Positions 16,676 to 25,884 of a DNA stretch of 64,000 bases are shown one piece after another. Numbering within the stretch: position 1 is the stretch's first letter; every line of letters begins with the position of its first letter. The notes below the pieces were generated by a model that had not been told where the DNA came from, did not search any database, and was given only the letters and a program-made list of their open reading frames with translations. This DNA is from Planctomycetota bacterium (GTDB lineage Bacteria; Planctomycetota; UBA1135). The stretch lies in contig JAJFFB010000016.1 of NCBI GenBank assembly GCA_021776925.1, forward strand, positions 62,001-126,000, in the 5' to 3' direction. The translations under genes and the position numbers were made by a program.

Positions 16676-17400
16676 TACTCAGTGGCGCGGAAGCGCTCGA
16701 ACATGTCTTCAATCAGGGCACCAATCTCTAGCGTGGTCATGGTCACCCGGTTCTTGAAAAATGCGTAGAAACCGGTGGTCGGGATGGCCACGGTCAGACC
16801 CAACACGGTGGTCATCAGCGCCATCGAGATGTCCCCGGCGAAGTCGGCCGGCTCAACCCCACTTTCGGCCTGGGCGATGGTGGCGAAAGCGCCCACCATT
16901 CCGACCACCGTGCCGAACAGACCCATCATCGGGCCGATGCCGGCGATCATCGACAGCCAGCCGATCTTCTGTTGCAGCTTGATGGATTCTTCGTCTTCCA
17001 TCTCCTCGATCGACTTCTCCATCGCGGCGAAGGAATGGCCGATCTTGCGGATGCCGGCGGCGGCGACGTTGGTGAAGAAGTTCTGTTCGCCTTCGCACAG
17101 CTCCAGGGCCTCCTGGTAGTTGCCCTCGGAGAGCAGTTCCTCGATCTCGTCGATGGTCTCCGGGGGGGCCAGCTTTTCGCGCTTGATGCTGGTGAAGTGC
17201 TCGATGACCAGAGCTCCGGCCACCATGGACATCAGGATGATCAGATAGCCGATGACACCGGCCTGGTTGATCGCCTCGAGGACGTTGACGCCGGAATCTT
17301 TAGCAGCCCCTTCGGCAGGGGGATCCTGTACGGCGAGGGCCAGGGGGGAAGTCAGGAGGACGCCCGCGAGGGCGAGGAACAGGGTACGCAGACGAGACAT
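16675..17400 (-). CDS. ExbB/TolQ/MotA-family proton channel
   Basis: 241 residues. An N-terminal signal peptide (LTSPLALA) precedes a membrane helix GVIGYLIILMSMVAGALVIEHF, a cytoplasmic helical domain (PETIDEIEELLSEGNYQEALELC), and the paired helices of the MotA/TolQ/ExbB domain: WLSMIAGIGPMMGLFGTVVGMVGAF and ISMALMTTVLGLTVAIPTTGFYAFF. It forms the pentameric ring around ExbD helices. The 133 bases between this gene and the TPR gene upstream may hold a promoter, though none is obvious. Confidence 0.92.
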   Translation of the reverse strand: MSRLRTLFLALAGVLLTSPLALAVQDPPAEGAAKDSGVNVLEAINQAGVIGYLIILMSMVAGALVIEHFTSIKREKLAPPETIDEIEELLSEGNYQEALELCEGEQNFFTNVAAAGIRKIGHSFAAMEKSIEEMEDEESIKLQQKIGWLSMIAGIGPMMGLFGTVVGMVGAFATIAQAESGVEPADFAGDISMALMTTVLGLTVAIPTTGFYAFFKNRVTMTTLEIGALIEDMFERFRATE

Positions 17401-17460
17401 CTAAGTATCGTTCTTGACAGTGGGGGGGGTCGGAACCCGGATTGGGACCCGGAGGGTGGT

Positions 17461-17477
17461 CTCCGCCGCAAGCGGAG
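17461..17477. other. Small hairpin between TPR gene and exbB
   Basis: CTCCGC and GCGGAG pair around CGCAA in the 133-base gap between the TPR gene and exbB. The same gap holds an 8-G run (17422-17429). The hairpin could be a weak terminator or processing site; no T tract follows. Confidence 0.3.
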
Positions 17478-17533
17478 CAGGAGTCTAGCGCTTTTCGCGC
17501 GGTTTGGGTGCGGCCGCAGGGGGCTGCTGAGGC

Positions 17534-18619
17534 CTACTGGCCCAATTTCTTACGCGCCTGGCTGGCCCAGGTCGAGGAAGGGTAGAGGTCGATGACACGC
17601 TGGAAATAGACCTTGCCCGGGGTCGGTTTGTCCCCGAGTTCGGCGCAGACTTCTCCCAGCGAGTACAAGGTCCGGGCAGCGGTATCGGGCCCGGTGTTGA
17701 GGACGGCAGCGATTTCGGCGAGGGCGAATTGCGCCTCGCGCAGTTTGCCCTGCGCGCGCGCGGCGTTGGCCATGGCGATCTGGCCGGCGGCGCGGGCGTC
17801 GGCGCCGAGACCGGTCTCGGTGCGCAGGATGCGCTCCCAGTAGCGTTGGGCGCCTTCCAGACCGTCGATCGACTCGATCGTGTCGCCGAGCAGGATCTGC
17901 GCACTCTGCCACTGCTGGCGCAGGGAAGCACGCAGCGCGGGTGGCGAGGCGGCGTCTACGGAGGCTTGCTTCAGGGCCGCCACCAGTCCGCCGCTGCCCT
18001 CGAGGCGCTGGCGCGCCAGGGCCGCCTGGTCGGCGGTCAGATAGACCCGGCTGCGGGTCAGCCGTGCCTCGAATTCAACGCGTTTGCCAAGGTTCTTCTC
18101 GAAGGCAAAATTGGCCAGGTCCTGCATTTCGTTGGCCGCGTCTTCCACCTTGCCCTCGAGGGCCAGGGCTTGGGCCAGACCCATGCGCGCGCGCGGGATC
18201 CAGAAATGGTCTGGGTGGCTGGCGGTCCACTCACGGAAGGCGCTGACCGCTTCCGGGGCGTGCCCGCGATCGAAGGAGGCCCAGCCGAGCAGGGCTTCGG
18301 CGCGGCCGAGCTGGGCGAAGGGGGTGACCCAGGCGTCGCCGCCGGTGGTGGCCGCCTCGGCGTAGAGGTTGGCCGCGTTCTGGAATTCGAGGCGCGAGGC
18401 TGCGGCCGCTGCTTGAGCCACCATCGGCGGCGGCGGGCCGAAGTGAAGACGCAGGACCTGACCGGGGGGAATCGTCTGGTCGCTGCCATCGACGCGCAGG
18501 CTGACGCCTTCAACGGTGGCCGCGGTGATGGTGCCTTGGATGACGGTGCCGTCGATCTGGACCACCCGGCCCTGCGCGAGCAGAGGCACAGCGAGCAGGA
18601 AGGATGTGAGGCTCAGCAT
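17534..18619 (-). CDS. Secreted TPR-repeat protein
   Basis: 361 residues from the ATG at 18619, which gives a short signal peptide (MLSLTSFLLAVPLLAQG). After a beta-rich N-terminal segment (VVQIDGTVIQGTITAATVEGVSLRVDG), the rest is helical with TPR-like repeats, for example FDRGHAPEAVSAFREWTASHPDHFWIPRARMGLAQALALEGK and the C-terminal AARTLYSLGEVCAEL. TPR proteins of this kind act as periplasmic scaffolds. The gene starts two bases after the larger TPR gene and precedes exbB, so it is probably a structural part of the ExbBD-secretin assembly; this is inference from context. The track ORF to 18805 reads into the upstream gene. Confidence 0.72.
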   Translation of the reverse strand: MLSLTSFLLAVPLLAQGRVVQIDGTVIQGTITAATVEGVSLRVDGSDQTIPPGQVLRLHFGPPPPMVAQAAAAASRLEFQNAANLYAEAATTGGDAWVTPFAQLGRAEALLGWASFDRGHAPEAVSAFREWTASHPDHFWIPRARMGLAQALALEGKVEDAANEMQDLANFAFEKNLGKRVEFEARLTRSRVYLTADQAALARQRLEGSGGLVAALKQASVDAASPPALRASLRQQWQSAQILLGDTIESIDGLEGAQRYWERILRTETGLGADARAAGQIAMANAARAQGKLREAQFALAEIAAVLNTGPDTAARTLYSLGEVCAELGDKPTPGKVYFQRVIDLYPSSTWASQARKKLGQ

Positions 18620-18621
18620 GG

Positions 18622-21465
18622 CTAGTTCTGACCCTTGAGCCAGCGGAAGATCTGCGGTAGGGCTTGGTTTTCGTGCTGGGAGAGGCCGAAGTCGGGTGCC
18701 ATCTGTTCCAGTGATTGGATCGATCTGTTGTGCTTGCCCTTCTGGTTTGAATCGACCTTGCCCCACTTGTAGAAGATGTAGATCTGCTGCATTCTGGACT
18801 CCCACCAGATGGTAGATTCAAAGCGGGATTTTCCGTCCTTGCGCGCCTCGGAGTCGGCGGTCGCAAGAAGCTCCGCGACCAGCTTCGCGGCCTGCTGATA
18901 GGCGGTGGCAGTGTCCTCGCCGGGCACCTCGATGATGCGGCCGTTGCGGTAGGCGGGAAAGCCGGCTTTGATTTTCACGGCCATTGACTTGACCTTGAGG
19001 TTGGTCGGCCGGCTGGCGAGCAGTTCGTCCAGGATCGGCACCGCGATGCCGGTCTGGCCGAGTTCCAGGTAGCTCTGGATCAGGTCCAGCTTGGCGTAGA
19101 ACAGGTGGCTGTCGGTGAAGCCCTCCTTGCCGCCAAAACGCTCGATGGTGTCCGCCAGCAACTTGGTGGCGGTGGCCATTTCGCCGACGGCGGCGTGCAG
19201 ACGCGATTCGTTAAGCAGATTCGGCCATTGCTGCCGCGGCGCCTTGCTATTGGCGAGATGCAGATATTTGACCGCTTGTTTCTGTGCTTCGAGCAGGGCC
19301 ACCTCGTCGTCGACCGCAGCGGCCGCCTTGTCCTTGTAGTGGCGGTAGATCCCGAAGGAGCTCAGGTTCTGGAAGGCATCGCTGACCGGCAGAGCGGTCA
19401 TCTGGTCGAACTGGGCCAGCGCGTCGCTCTCGCGCCCGAGAGCCAGGTAGGCCTCGACCCGGTAGGCCATCACCGCGCCGATGAAGCTGAATTGATCCGG
19501 GTTGCGCTCTTCGTAGCCGGCGAAGCTGCCGAGCATCTTGTCCCAGGCGCTGAGGTCGCCAGCCAACGCCAGCAACCGATGGGTGGCGCCGCGGTGGTAA
19601 TCGGCGACCGGAACCATGTTGGCGCGCGATTGCTTGGCCTTGGGGGTGGTCGGCGCGTACTGCGGATCGTTGACGTGCTTGTCGAGGAAGGTACTGAAAA
19701 CCTGCAGAGCGCGCTCGGCGCTGCTCGGATCCCAGGCGAACTTCTGAAATTCGCACTGGCCGATCGAAACCACCGCCTCGTCGTAGTAGGGGCTGTGGTT
19801 TTCGATGCGCTGCCATGAGGCGATCGCGCGGTCGAACTGGTTCAGCACCTGGCGCGCCTCGGGGCTGCCGGCGTCGGCGCCGGCGGCTTTCTTGAGGTCG
19901 TCCACCGCCTGGCGCATGTCCGAGCGGGCGGCGCGGACCAGGGCCAGATCGGGGGCGGCAGAGCCGATCGAGGAGGCCGCGTCGAGCGCGTCCTTGAAGA
20001 AGGTGTCGAGGAATGCGTCGCGGGGGTCGGCGTTGCGGAAATTCTCGGCCAGCCTGCGCCATCCAGTGGCCAGATCCAGGTTCAGCTTTTCGACCTCGTC
20101 GTAGAGCTGGAAACCTTTTTGGTAAGCCACCGCAGCTTCGAGCAGCAAAACGTCTTTTTCCAGCGAGCGCGCCAGGTAGAGATAGGCCTTGGCGCCGAGT
20201 TCGTCATCGGCGGGAGCGAGACGCGTGATCAGCTGGCGTAGGAAGGGGGCCGCTTCTTGGTAGCGCTCCTGGAAGTAGGCGCCCTGGCCGGCCTGGAATA
20301 GGATCTCGAGGTCGATTTCGGCGTTGGCTGGAGCGCTGGCAATGGCTTCACCCATCAGCGCGTTGGCCTCGAGCCGCAGGGGACTCTCGGGGTTGGCTTC
20401 GGCGACCTCGCGCAACATGGCCAGGGCCGGACCGATGTTGCCGCTATTGATCTCTTCGGCGGCCACGGTGAGCTGCACCTGATAGCCGGCCTGATTGAGG
20501 GAGACGCGGTTGCTGCTGACCCATTCCTGGAAGGTGCTGGACAGCGCCGGGATTTCACCGCCGCGCCCGGCCTGGGACAGGGCCTGGAACAGGCCGAGGA
20601 AGGCATCCTGCTGGACGGCGCGGCGGGCGCGCAGCTCCGACGCCTGCATGACGCTGAGTGCGTCGGGGCTGATGCCCTCTTCGATGATGAAGTAATAGAA
20701 CTCCTCGGCGTCTTCGATGTTGCCGAGGGCGACGTAACCGTCAGCGAGGTGGCGGTAGGCCATCAGGCCGGCGGTGGACATTTCGCCTGCGGAAAAGGCG
20801 AAGCTGGTCAACAGGTCGATCGAACGCGCGACGTTGTCTTCGCGCTCGACGCTATTGGGCGGATAGAGCACCCCCCAATGAAGGTAGATCAGAGCCTGGT
20901 AGAAGGATGCCGGATAGAGGTAGATGTATTTGGCTCCCTCCTTCACGTCGGGGTTCTGGATGCCATTCCACCACCGGATCAACAGGTTGAGCTGGGTCAG
21001 CCCCTGGCCGAACATCTCTTCGGCCTCGGTGATCATGGTGGCGCGCTCGCCGGGGTCGCTGGTCAGCAGCGGCAGATACGCGTTGAGTTTCTCGGCGTAG
21101 CTGTTGGCAACCGCGCCGAGCTGGCGCTGGGCCAGCAGGCCCTGTTCTCCGCTCGGCTCAGTGGCCAGGAAGTCCATATAGGCGCGACCGGCCTCTTGCA
21201 GCGCGGCGATCTGCTCGGCCGGTCCAGCCGGCCGGCGGGTGACCAGCTCAAGGACCTGGCAGCGCGCCAGCAGCACGGCACTGCGGTCCTCGCGGCTGTT
21301 GGCCTTGGCCAGAGCCTCGTCGAGGACGATCTCGGAGAAGTTCTCGAAGCCGAGCTGACTGGTCAGCTGCAGAGCGAACTTGGCGTCTTGTTCGAGCGAA
21401 GCGCTGCCGCCGTCCTGGGGTGCCAGGAGCAAGGCAGTGGCGAGGATCCCGGCCTGGAAAAACAT
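18622..21465 (-). CDS. Large secreted TPR-repeat protein
   Basis: 947 residues with an N-terminal signal peptide (MFFQAGILATALLLAPQ) and an almost wholly helical body of degenerate TPR repeats, such as LGAKAYLYLARSLEKDVLLLEAAVAYQKGFQLYDEVEKL. There is no transmembrane helix after the signal and no enzymatic motif. Proteins of this type in planctomycetes lie next to exbBD genes and probably span the periplasm as scaffolds. It is followed after two bases by the smaller TPR gene. No Shine-Dalgarno sequence is seen before its ATG; a 7-G run lies six bases upstream. Confidence 0.75.
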   Translation of the reverse strand: MFFQAGILATALLLAPQDGGSASLEQDAKFALQLTSQLGFENFSEIVLDEALAKANSREDRSAVLLARCQVLELVTRRPAGPAEQIAALQEAGRAYMDFLATEPSGEQGLLAQRQLGAVANSYAEKLNAYLPLLTSDPGERATMITEAEEMFGQGLTQLNLLIRWWNGIQNPDVKEGAKYIYLYPASFYQALIYLHWGVLYPPNSVEREDNVARSIDLLTSFAFSAGEMSTAGLMAYRHLADGYVALGNIEDAEEFYYFIIEEGISPDALSVMQASELRARRAVQQDAFLGLFQALSQAGRGGEIPALSSTFQEWVSSNRVSLNQAGYQVQLTVAAEEINSGNIGPALAMLREVAEANPESPLRLEANALMGEAIASAPANAEIDLEILFQAGQGAYFQERYQEAAPFLRQLITRLAPADDELGAKAYLYLARSLEKDVLLLEAAVAYQKGFQLYDEVEKLNLDLATGWRRLAENFRNADPRDAFLDTFFKDALDAASSIGSAAPDLALVRAARSDMRQAVDDLKKAAGADAGSPEARQVLNQFDRAIASWQRIENHSPYYDEAVVSIGQCEFQKFAWDPSSAERALQVFSTFLDKHVNDPQYAPTTPKAKQSRANMVPVADYHRGATHRLLALAGDLSAWDKMLGSFAGYEERNPDQFSFIGAVMAYRVEAYLALGRESDALAQFDQMTALPVSDAFQNLSSFGIYRHYKDKAAAAVDDEVALLEAQKQAVKYLHLANSKAPRQQWPNLLNESRLHAAVGEMATATKLLADTIERFGGKEGFTDSHLFYAKLDLIQSYLELGQTGIAVPILDELLASRPTNLKVKSMAVKIKAGFPAYRNGRIIEVPGEDTATAYQQAAKLVAELLATADSEARKDGKSRFESTIWWESRMQQIYIFYKWGKVDSNQKGKHNRSIQSLEQMAPDFGLSQHENQALPQIFRWLKGQN

Positions 21466-21506
21466 GGCAGTGGGGGGGTTAGCTGGGAAGCTAGGGGCAG
21501 TAACGG

Positions 21507-21554
21507 ACGCGGCCGGGAGGCGCCCGGGGGGGGACGCCTTTTTCCCGGCCGCGT
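21507..21554 (-). terminator. Long hairpin after the second secretin gene
   Basis: ACGCGGCCGGGA (21507-21518) pairs perfectly with TCCCGGCCGCGT (21543-21554), with a further GGCG/CGCC inner stem and an 8-G tract in the loop. It begins 8 bases past the secretin stop on the minus strand. No U tract follows, so it may terminate, attenuate or stabilise the upstream message between the secretin and the TPR genes. Confidence 0.55.
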
Positions 21555-21561
21555 TGGGATG

Positions 21562-24198
21562 CTAGTGGACGACGCCGGCGCTGGTAACATCCGGAGCGCG
21601 TTCGTCCGGAATGATGATGTGGGCGGTCAGCAGCACCACCAGGCGCTGGTAGGACTCGTAGTTGCCCTGGCGCTGGAAGAAGAAGGACAGGATCGGAATC
21701 CGGTTGAGGAAGGGGATTCCAGAAGTCATGTCCTGTTGCTCGATGACCTTGAAGCCACCCACCAGCAGGGTGCCGCCGTCGGGGACGGTGGCGCGGGTAC
21801 GCACTTTTTGCAACTCCAGTTCCGGCAGCATGATGGTCACCGGCGATCCGGAACCCAGCGAGGTCTGGAAGGTGCGGATCGGGCGCTTCAGCGTGGCCAC
21901 GGTGGGGCGCAGGTCGATCGACACCGAGCGCCGGTCGGAGCTGACCACCGGGGTCACGTCGAGGAACACGCCGTCCATGATCACGCGCACGATGGGTGCG
22001 GCGATCGAGGCGGCCTGCGCGATCTCGACGTCGAAGTCGGCTACGTAGCTGACCTGGTTGGCGACGGTGAGCGTGGCACGGGTGGCGTTGTAGACCATCA
22101 GGCGCGGCTCGGTGACCACCTCGGAGCGCTTCGACTTCTCGACCGCGCGCAGGATCATCTGCACCTCGGCGTCGTCGAGCAGCGCCCATTGCATCGACAG
22201 GCCGCCGCTGTTGGTGAGGCCATCGGCTCCGGTGTCGTCGGCGAGGCCGGAGCTGTTGCCATCGAGGAAGCGCGAGCGCTGACGACCGGCGCCGAGGCCG
22301 AGGTCGTACAGGTTCTCGGTGCGGCCGTAGATGTTGACGTCGTCGTCGGCCTCGCGGAAGAAGAAGCCGGCGTCGCCGTCGGTGCCGAGGATGCCGGTCG
22401 GATCTTCGCCGAAGTCGTCGAAGCCGACGTTGCTGCCGATGCCCGGGATGCCCTCGGTGGACTGGTTGCCCAGCCCGCGGAAGTCGATGCCGACGTCTTG
22501 CAGGAAGCTGTCCTCGACCTTGAGGAAGCGCACCTTGATCTCGACCGAGGTGTTGGTCGACTTGCGCAGGTCGGCGAGCAGGTCGCGAATCTCCTGCTGC
22601 TTCTCAGGCTGGTGGTACACGATCAGCGTGCCTTCCTGGATGCTGGCCGAGGCCGGCTCCTCCCAGTCATCGACGCCGAGGATGGTGAGCAGGGTGTCTT
22701 CGGTAAGGAGGTTGGCTTCCTTGTCCTCGTTCAGCGGCTCGGGCTCGAAGTCGATGCCACCGGAGGGCGACAGCTGGATCTCCTGGCCGTCGAAGTCGGG
22801 CAGCGGGCGGATGATCGAGCGTACTTCGTAGCGCCGCAACACGTGGCCGGTGTTGGCCTCTTCGGAGGAAATCACGTTGACCGCGCCGTGCTGGATGCGG
22901 AACTTCAGGGCGCCGCCCGACTGCGCTTCGATGATGTCCAGGATCTGGCTCACCGGCATCGGCTTGGTGAAGGCGAAGTTGACCTGCTTGACGTCGTCGT
23001 CGACGTCTTCGCGCACCGCGCGCGAGACCACGAAGTTGACGTGGGTCAGCGCGGCGAGGTTCTCGGCGACCTCTTCGATCGGGTTGTCGAAGCGCGGCGT
23101 CACCGGAGTGTTCTCGAGCATGCGCCGGATCGCCTCGGCCTCGGGGTCGGCGGCCAATTCGTCGTCGATCTCATCGATCGGACGGCGATTGATGCTGATC
23201 TTTGCCCAATGCGCCTTGTCAAATTCGACCGAGGAAAGGGGCGGCACTGCCAGCGAGCGCAGGTCCTGGAAGGTCTTCTTCCATTCTTCGCGGAAGCGGT
23301 CGGCGTTGCGCCGCTCGGTCTGCTGGTGCCAGGCCTCGTTGGCGATGGCGCGCAGTTCCTTGGCGTCGCCGTTGCGCGGATCGGCGCCCAGGACCTTGTC
23401 GAGCGTGGTGATGGATTTCTGGTAGAAGCCGTTCTCGAACTGGTTGTTGGCTTCGCCGAACAGCGTGCGGATGCGGTTCTCCTGATAGGTACGGCGCGCC
23501 TCTTCTTCGGCTTCGGCTTCGCGCCGCGAAAGCTCGGCATCGGCGCGTCGCGTGGCTTCGGCGGACTGCACGCCGGCTTCGCGGGCCTGCTCGAGCTTGC
23601 CCTGCACCAGGGCCTGGTTGAGGCTGTCGTTGGCGATGTTGGGGGAGAAGCGCAGCGCCTGCTGGGCGGTCAGATAGTGATCGGCCGCGGCGGCGAATTC
23701 GCCACCAATCATGGCCATGTCTCCGTCCTGGATCAGGCCTTCGACCTTCAGTCGGGTGGCGCTCCAGCGCAGTGCCTGCTGCTCGACGACGCCTTCCTGG
23801 TCGAGCCAGCTCCAGCCGTCGCCGCCGAGTGCCGCCTGGGTGCGGCGCAGACCGTCGCGCGCATCCTTGCTCTCAGGATCGAGCTGGAACGCCTCTGAGT
23901 ACTGCTGCATCGCACCGCGGAAATCGTTGCGCTGGAAGCGGTCGTCGCCGAGGGCGACGTAGTTACGGGCCAGCAGGCGGCGTTTCTGCCGGCGGGCTTC
24001 GACGGCGGAGAACTGCGCTCGCGGGTCGTCCTGGACCTGGCTGCCGGCGGCCGGCTCCTGAGAGACGGCGGGGCTGCTGGACGCGGGCTCAGCGGCGAGG
24101 GTCTCCACGCTTTCACCAGGGTCATAGCCCGCGACGTCGGCGCAGGCGGCAACCAGCAAGCAAGGGAGAAGAAGAAGGATCTTCCTGGGATTGCGCAT
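21562..24198 (-). CDS. TPR-containing secretin lipoprotein (GspD/PilQ superfamily), copy 2
   Basis: 878 residues. Lipoprotein signal peptide ending at VAAC (Cys about 19), two or three TPR-like units (QRNDFRGAMQQYSEAFQLDP; GGEFAAAADHYLTAQQALRF), long charged coiled coil (LSRREAEAEEEARRTYQE), a secretin N-domain at about 358-440, a second at about 520-570, and the secretin core ending with VPDGGTLLVGG and IPFLNRIPILSFFF. Same architecture as the copy at 11359-14010. It directly follows GspC-like, GspM-like and GspL-like genes, the gene order expected if it is the cognate outer-membrane gate of that inner-membrane complex. 145 bases separate it from the GspC-like gene; I see no clear promoter there. 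Confidence 0.88.
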   Translation of the reverse strand: MRNPRKILLLLPCLLVAACADVAGYDPGESVETLAAEPASSSPAVSQEPAAGSQVQDDPRAQFSAVEARRQKRRLLARNYVALGDDRFQRNDFRGAMQQYSEAFQLDPESKDARDGLRRTQAALGGDGWSWLDQEGVVEQQALRWSATRLKVEGLIQDGDMAMIGGEFAAAADHYLTAQQALRFSPNIANDSLNQALVQGKLEQAREAGVQSAEATRRADAELSRREAEAEEEARRTYQENRIRTLFGEANNQFENGFYQKSITTLDKVLGADPRNGDAKELRAIANEAWHQQTERRNADRFREEWKKTFQDLRSLAVPPLSSVEFDKAHWAKISINRRPIDEIDDELAADPEAEAIRRMLENTPVTPRFDNPIEEVAENLAALTHVNFVVSRAVREDVDDDVKQVNFAFTKPMPVSQILDIIEAQSGGALKFRIQHGAVNVISSEEANTGHVLRRYEVRSIIRPLPDFDGQEIQLSPSGGIDFEPEPLNEDKEANLLTEDTLLTILGVDDWEEPASASIQEGTLIVYHQPEKQQEIRDLLADLRKSTNTSVEIKVRFLKVEDSFLQDVGIDFRGLGNQSTEGIPGIGSNVGFDDFGEDPTGILGTDGDAGFFFREADDDVNIYGRTENLYDLGLGAGRQRSRFLDGNSSGLADDTGADGLTNSGGLSMQWALLDDAEVQMILRAVEKSKRSEVVTEPRLMVYNATRATLTVANQVSYVADFDVEIAQAASIAAPIVRVIMDGVFLDVTPVVSSDRRSVSIDLRPTVATLKRPIRTFQTSLGSGSPVTIMLPELELQKVRTRATVPDGGTLLVGGFKVIEQQDMTSGIPFLNRIPILSFFFQRQGNYESYQRLVVLLTAHIIIPDERAPDVTSAGVVH

Positions 24199-24343
24199 GA
24201 AGGCAGGGGGTATTCAGTTTCCGGTCCGCCGCGGTTGGGGGGCGGCAGGGTCTGCAGCTGCTCGGGGGTCGAGGGCGCTGCGGAAGGGGATTGTGCCGTA
24301 GTCCCCGCAGGGAGTAAAGATGCAAGCCCCGAGGTCTCGTGGA

Positions 24344-25294
24344 TCAGTGTCGGGAGCCCACACCGTCGGCCTCGGGGCCGGGCGGCAGCAGGAGGTCCTG
24401 CCGGCGGGGGCTGCCACATGGATCGAGCAAATGAACGGTCGCGAATCCGCGCATGGCGGTGGTGTCGCGGCTTCGGAAGGCCGGTCGGCCATCCACCAGG
24501 ATGCGCCGCCCGAGGGCGTCGAAGCGCGGGATACTAGTCTGGACCTGGACCTCGGTTTCTCCCTTCGTAAAGGATTCGAGGCGCCACCCGGTCTGCCCCA
24601 GGATTTCTCCGGGGCGGGCGCGCAGCGGGCCGGACTCGGCGCCCTGCGAACCCGTCAGGCTGAGCACCAGGGAGCCGTCTTCTTCCACCGCAAGTGCTTT
24701 CCACACACTGAGTAATGGCACTTGGACCTGGGTTGTGGCAGCTGGGCTGGAGCGCCGCACCGAACGCCCGCTGGGACCCGGCCGCTGCAACACGGCATAG
24801 AGACGGTAGTGGTAGGACTGCCCTTCGCAGCGCGGCAGGTCGACCTGTTCCAGGCCTTCGGTTTGGTGGGTTGCTTCGGGGCGGCCATCCGGATTCCAGC
24901 GCACCAGGCGGTAGCTCAGCCCCTCGACCGGATTGCGCGGATGGGGCAGCCAGTTCAGGCGCACCCCGGCGGCTCCGGCGGTGGCACTGAGGCCTTGCGG
25001 CGGGAATAGGCTGGGGAAGTCCCCCAGAGCAGGGGTGCGCGCCTCGGCCGGACGGTTGCGGCCGAAGACGCCTTCCAGTTGCGGCCCGCCGGCGGGATGC
25101 GCGCGGTCGAGCGCCTGACGGAAGGCGCGCACGTCGAAGGTGCGGCTGGTGGAGCCGGCCCCGGCGAGGATGGCGCTGGCCGAGCGGGCCTCGCCGACCT
25201 CCGGGCGTGGATGCACCAGGATCACCAGGGCCACCGCCAAGGCAGCCGCGGCAGCCAGCAGGCTGACCCCCAGAGTGAGGTGCGCGGCTCTCAT
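24344..25294 (-). CDS. Membrane-anchored periplasmic protein, GspC/PilP-like by position
   Basis: 316 residues from the ATG at 25294, which overlaps the previous stop by 4 bases (ATGA). A single N-terminal membrane helix (LTLGVSLLAAAAALAVALVILV) is followed by a periplasmic part containing a fibronectin-type-III-like segment (LNWLPHPRNPVEGLSYRLVRWNPDGRPE...YHYRLYAV) and a C-terminal beta-rich domain with SLTGSQ. The topology and its place between GspM-like and secretin genes fit a GspC/PilP role, linking the inner-membrane platform to the secretin. There is no clear sequence match to the HR domain, so the role is inferred. The track ORF to 25336 starts too early. Confidence 0.6.
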   Translation of the reverse strand: MRAAHLTLGVSLLAAAAALAVALVILVHPRPEVGEARSASAILAGAGSTSRTFDVRAFRQALDRAHPAGGPQLEGVFGRNRPAEARTPALGDFPSLFPPQGLSATAGAAGVRLNWLPHPRNPVEGLSYRLVRWNPDGRPEATHQTEGLEQVDLPRCEGQSYHYRLYAVLQRPGPSGRSVRRSSPAATTQVQVPLLSVWKALAVEEDGSLVLSLTGSQGAESGPLRARPGEILGQTGWRLESFTKGETEVQVQTSIPRFDALGRRILVDGRPAFRSRDTTAMRGFATVHLLDPCGSPRRQDLLLPPGPEADGVGSRH

Positions 25295-25881
25295 GAAGAG
25301 GCTCCGGCAGGCGCAATGAAGGCCTCGGCCGGCCACACGCGCAGCGCGAGATCGAGCTGCAGCCGCTGGTCGGCGACCTCGCGCAGGTGGATGCGCGCCA
25401 CGTCGGTCAGGTAGCCGCTGTCGGTCTCGGCGGCGAGGAGGTGGCTGAGCCAGGCAAGCACGGTGGCCTGGTCGCCCAGGCAGACCAGATCGAGGACCAC
25501 TGCTGGCACGGCGCTGCCATCGGCCGCGGTGGCCGCGCGCAGCCCCCAGCTGTGGATGTCGAGGCCGAGGTCGCCAAGTTCTCCCCAGCGCTCCAATTCG
25601 CGCTGAGCGGCGGCGGCGCGGGGAGATTTTTCTTCGAGCAACTCAAGGCCGGTGGGCTGCTGCGCGGCCCAATCCAGGGGTGCGGTCGCGGCGTGCGTGG
25701 CGCGCTGCCCCAGACTCTGCTGCAGCCAGTCGAGCTGCGGCTGCTGGATCTTGAGGCTGGAACTCTCGGCCAGCCGCAGCCGTTCAACCCGCAGCGAGCG
25801 GTCCTTCCAGGCGAGCTGCAGACCGAATGCGGCGAGCAGCAGCAGGATCAGCAGCAAGGGATGGCGCAGCGCTGCGGCCAT
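25291..25881 (-). CDS. Membrane-anchored periplasmic protein, GspM/PilO-like
   Basis: 196 residues with one N-terminal helix (LLLILLLLAAFGLQLAW), a coiled-coil stretch to about residue 65, and a periplasmic domain with alternating strands and helices (VVLDLVCLGDQATVLAWLSHLLA...LQLDLALRVW) that fits the ferredoxin-like fold of GspM/PilO. Three bases separate it from the GspL-like gene and it overlaps the next gene by four. GspM/PilO partners with GspL/PilN in the inner-membrane platform. Assignment rests on topology and order rather than a sequence signature. Confidence 0.6.
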   Translation of the reverse strand: MAAALRHPLLLILLLLAAFGLQLAWKDRSLRVERLRLAESSSLKIQQPQLDWLQQSLGQRATHAATAPLDWAAQQPTGLELLEEKSPRAAAAQRELERWGELGDLGLDIHSWGLRAATAADGSAVPAVVLDLVCLGDQATVLAWLSHLLAAETDSGYLTDVARIHLREVADQRLQLDLALRVWPAEAFIAPAGASS

Positions 25882-25884
25882 GGC

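Noticed and set aside
20749-23898. 1049-residue plus-strand ORF opposite the second secretin gene
   Set aside because: Composition is that of an antisense GC-rich frame with no recognisable domain; the minus-strand secretin on the same DNA has clear family motifs. The same holds for 13183-15621 and 11350-13086.
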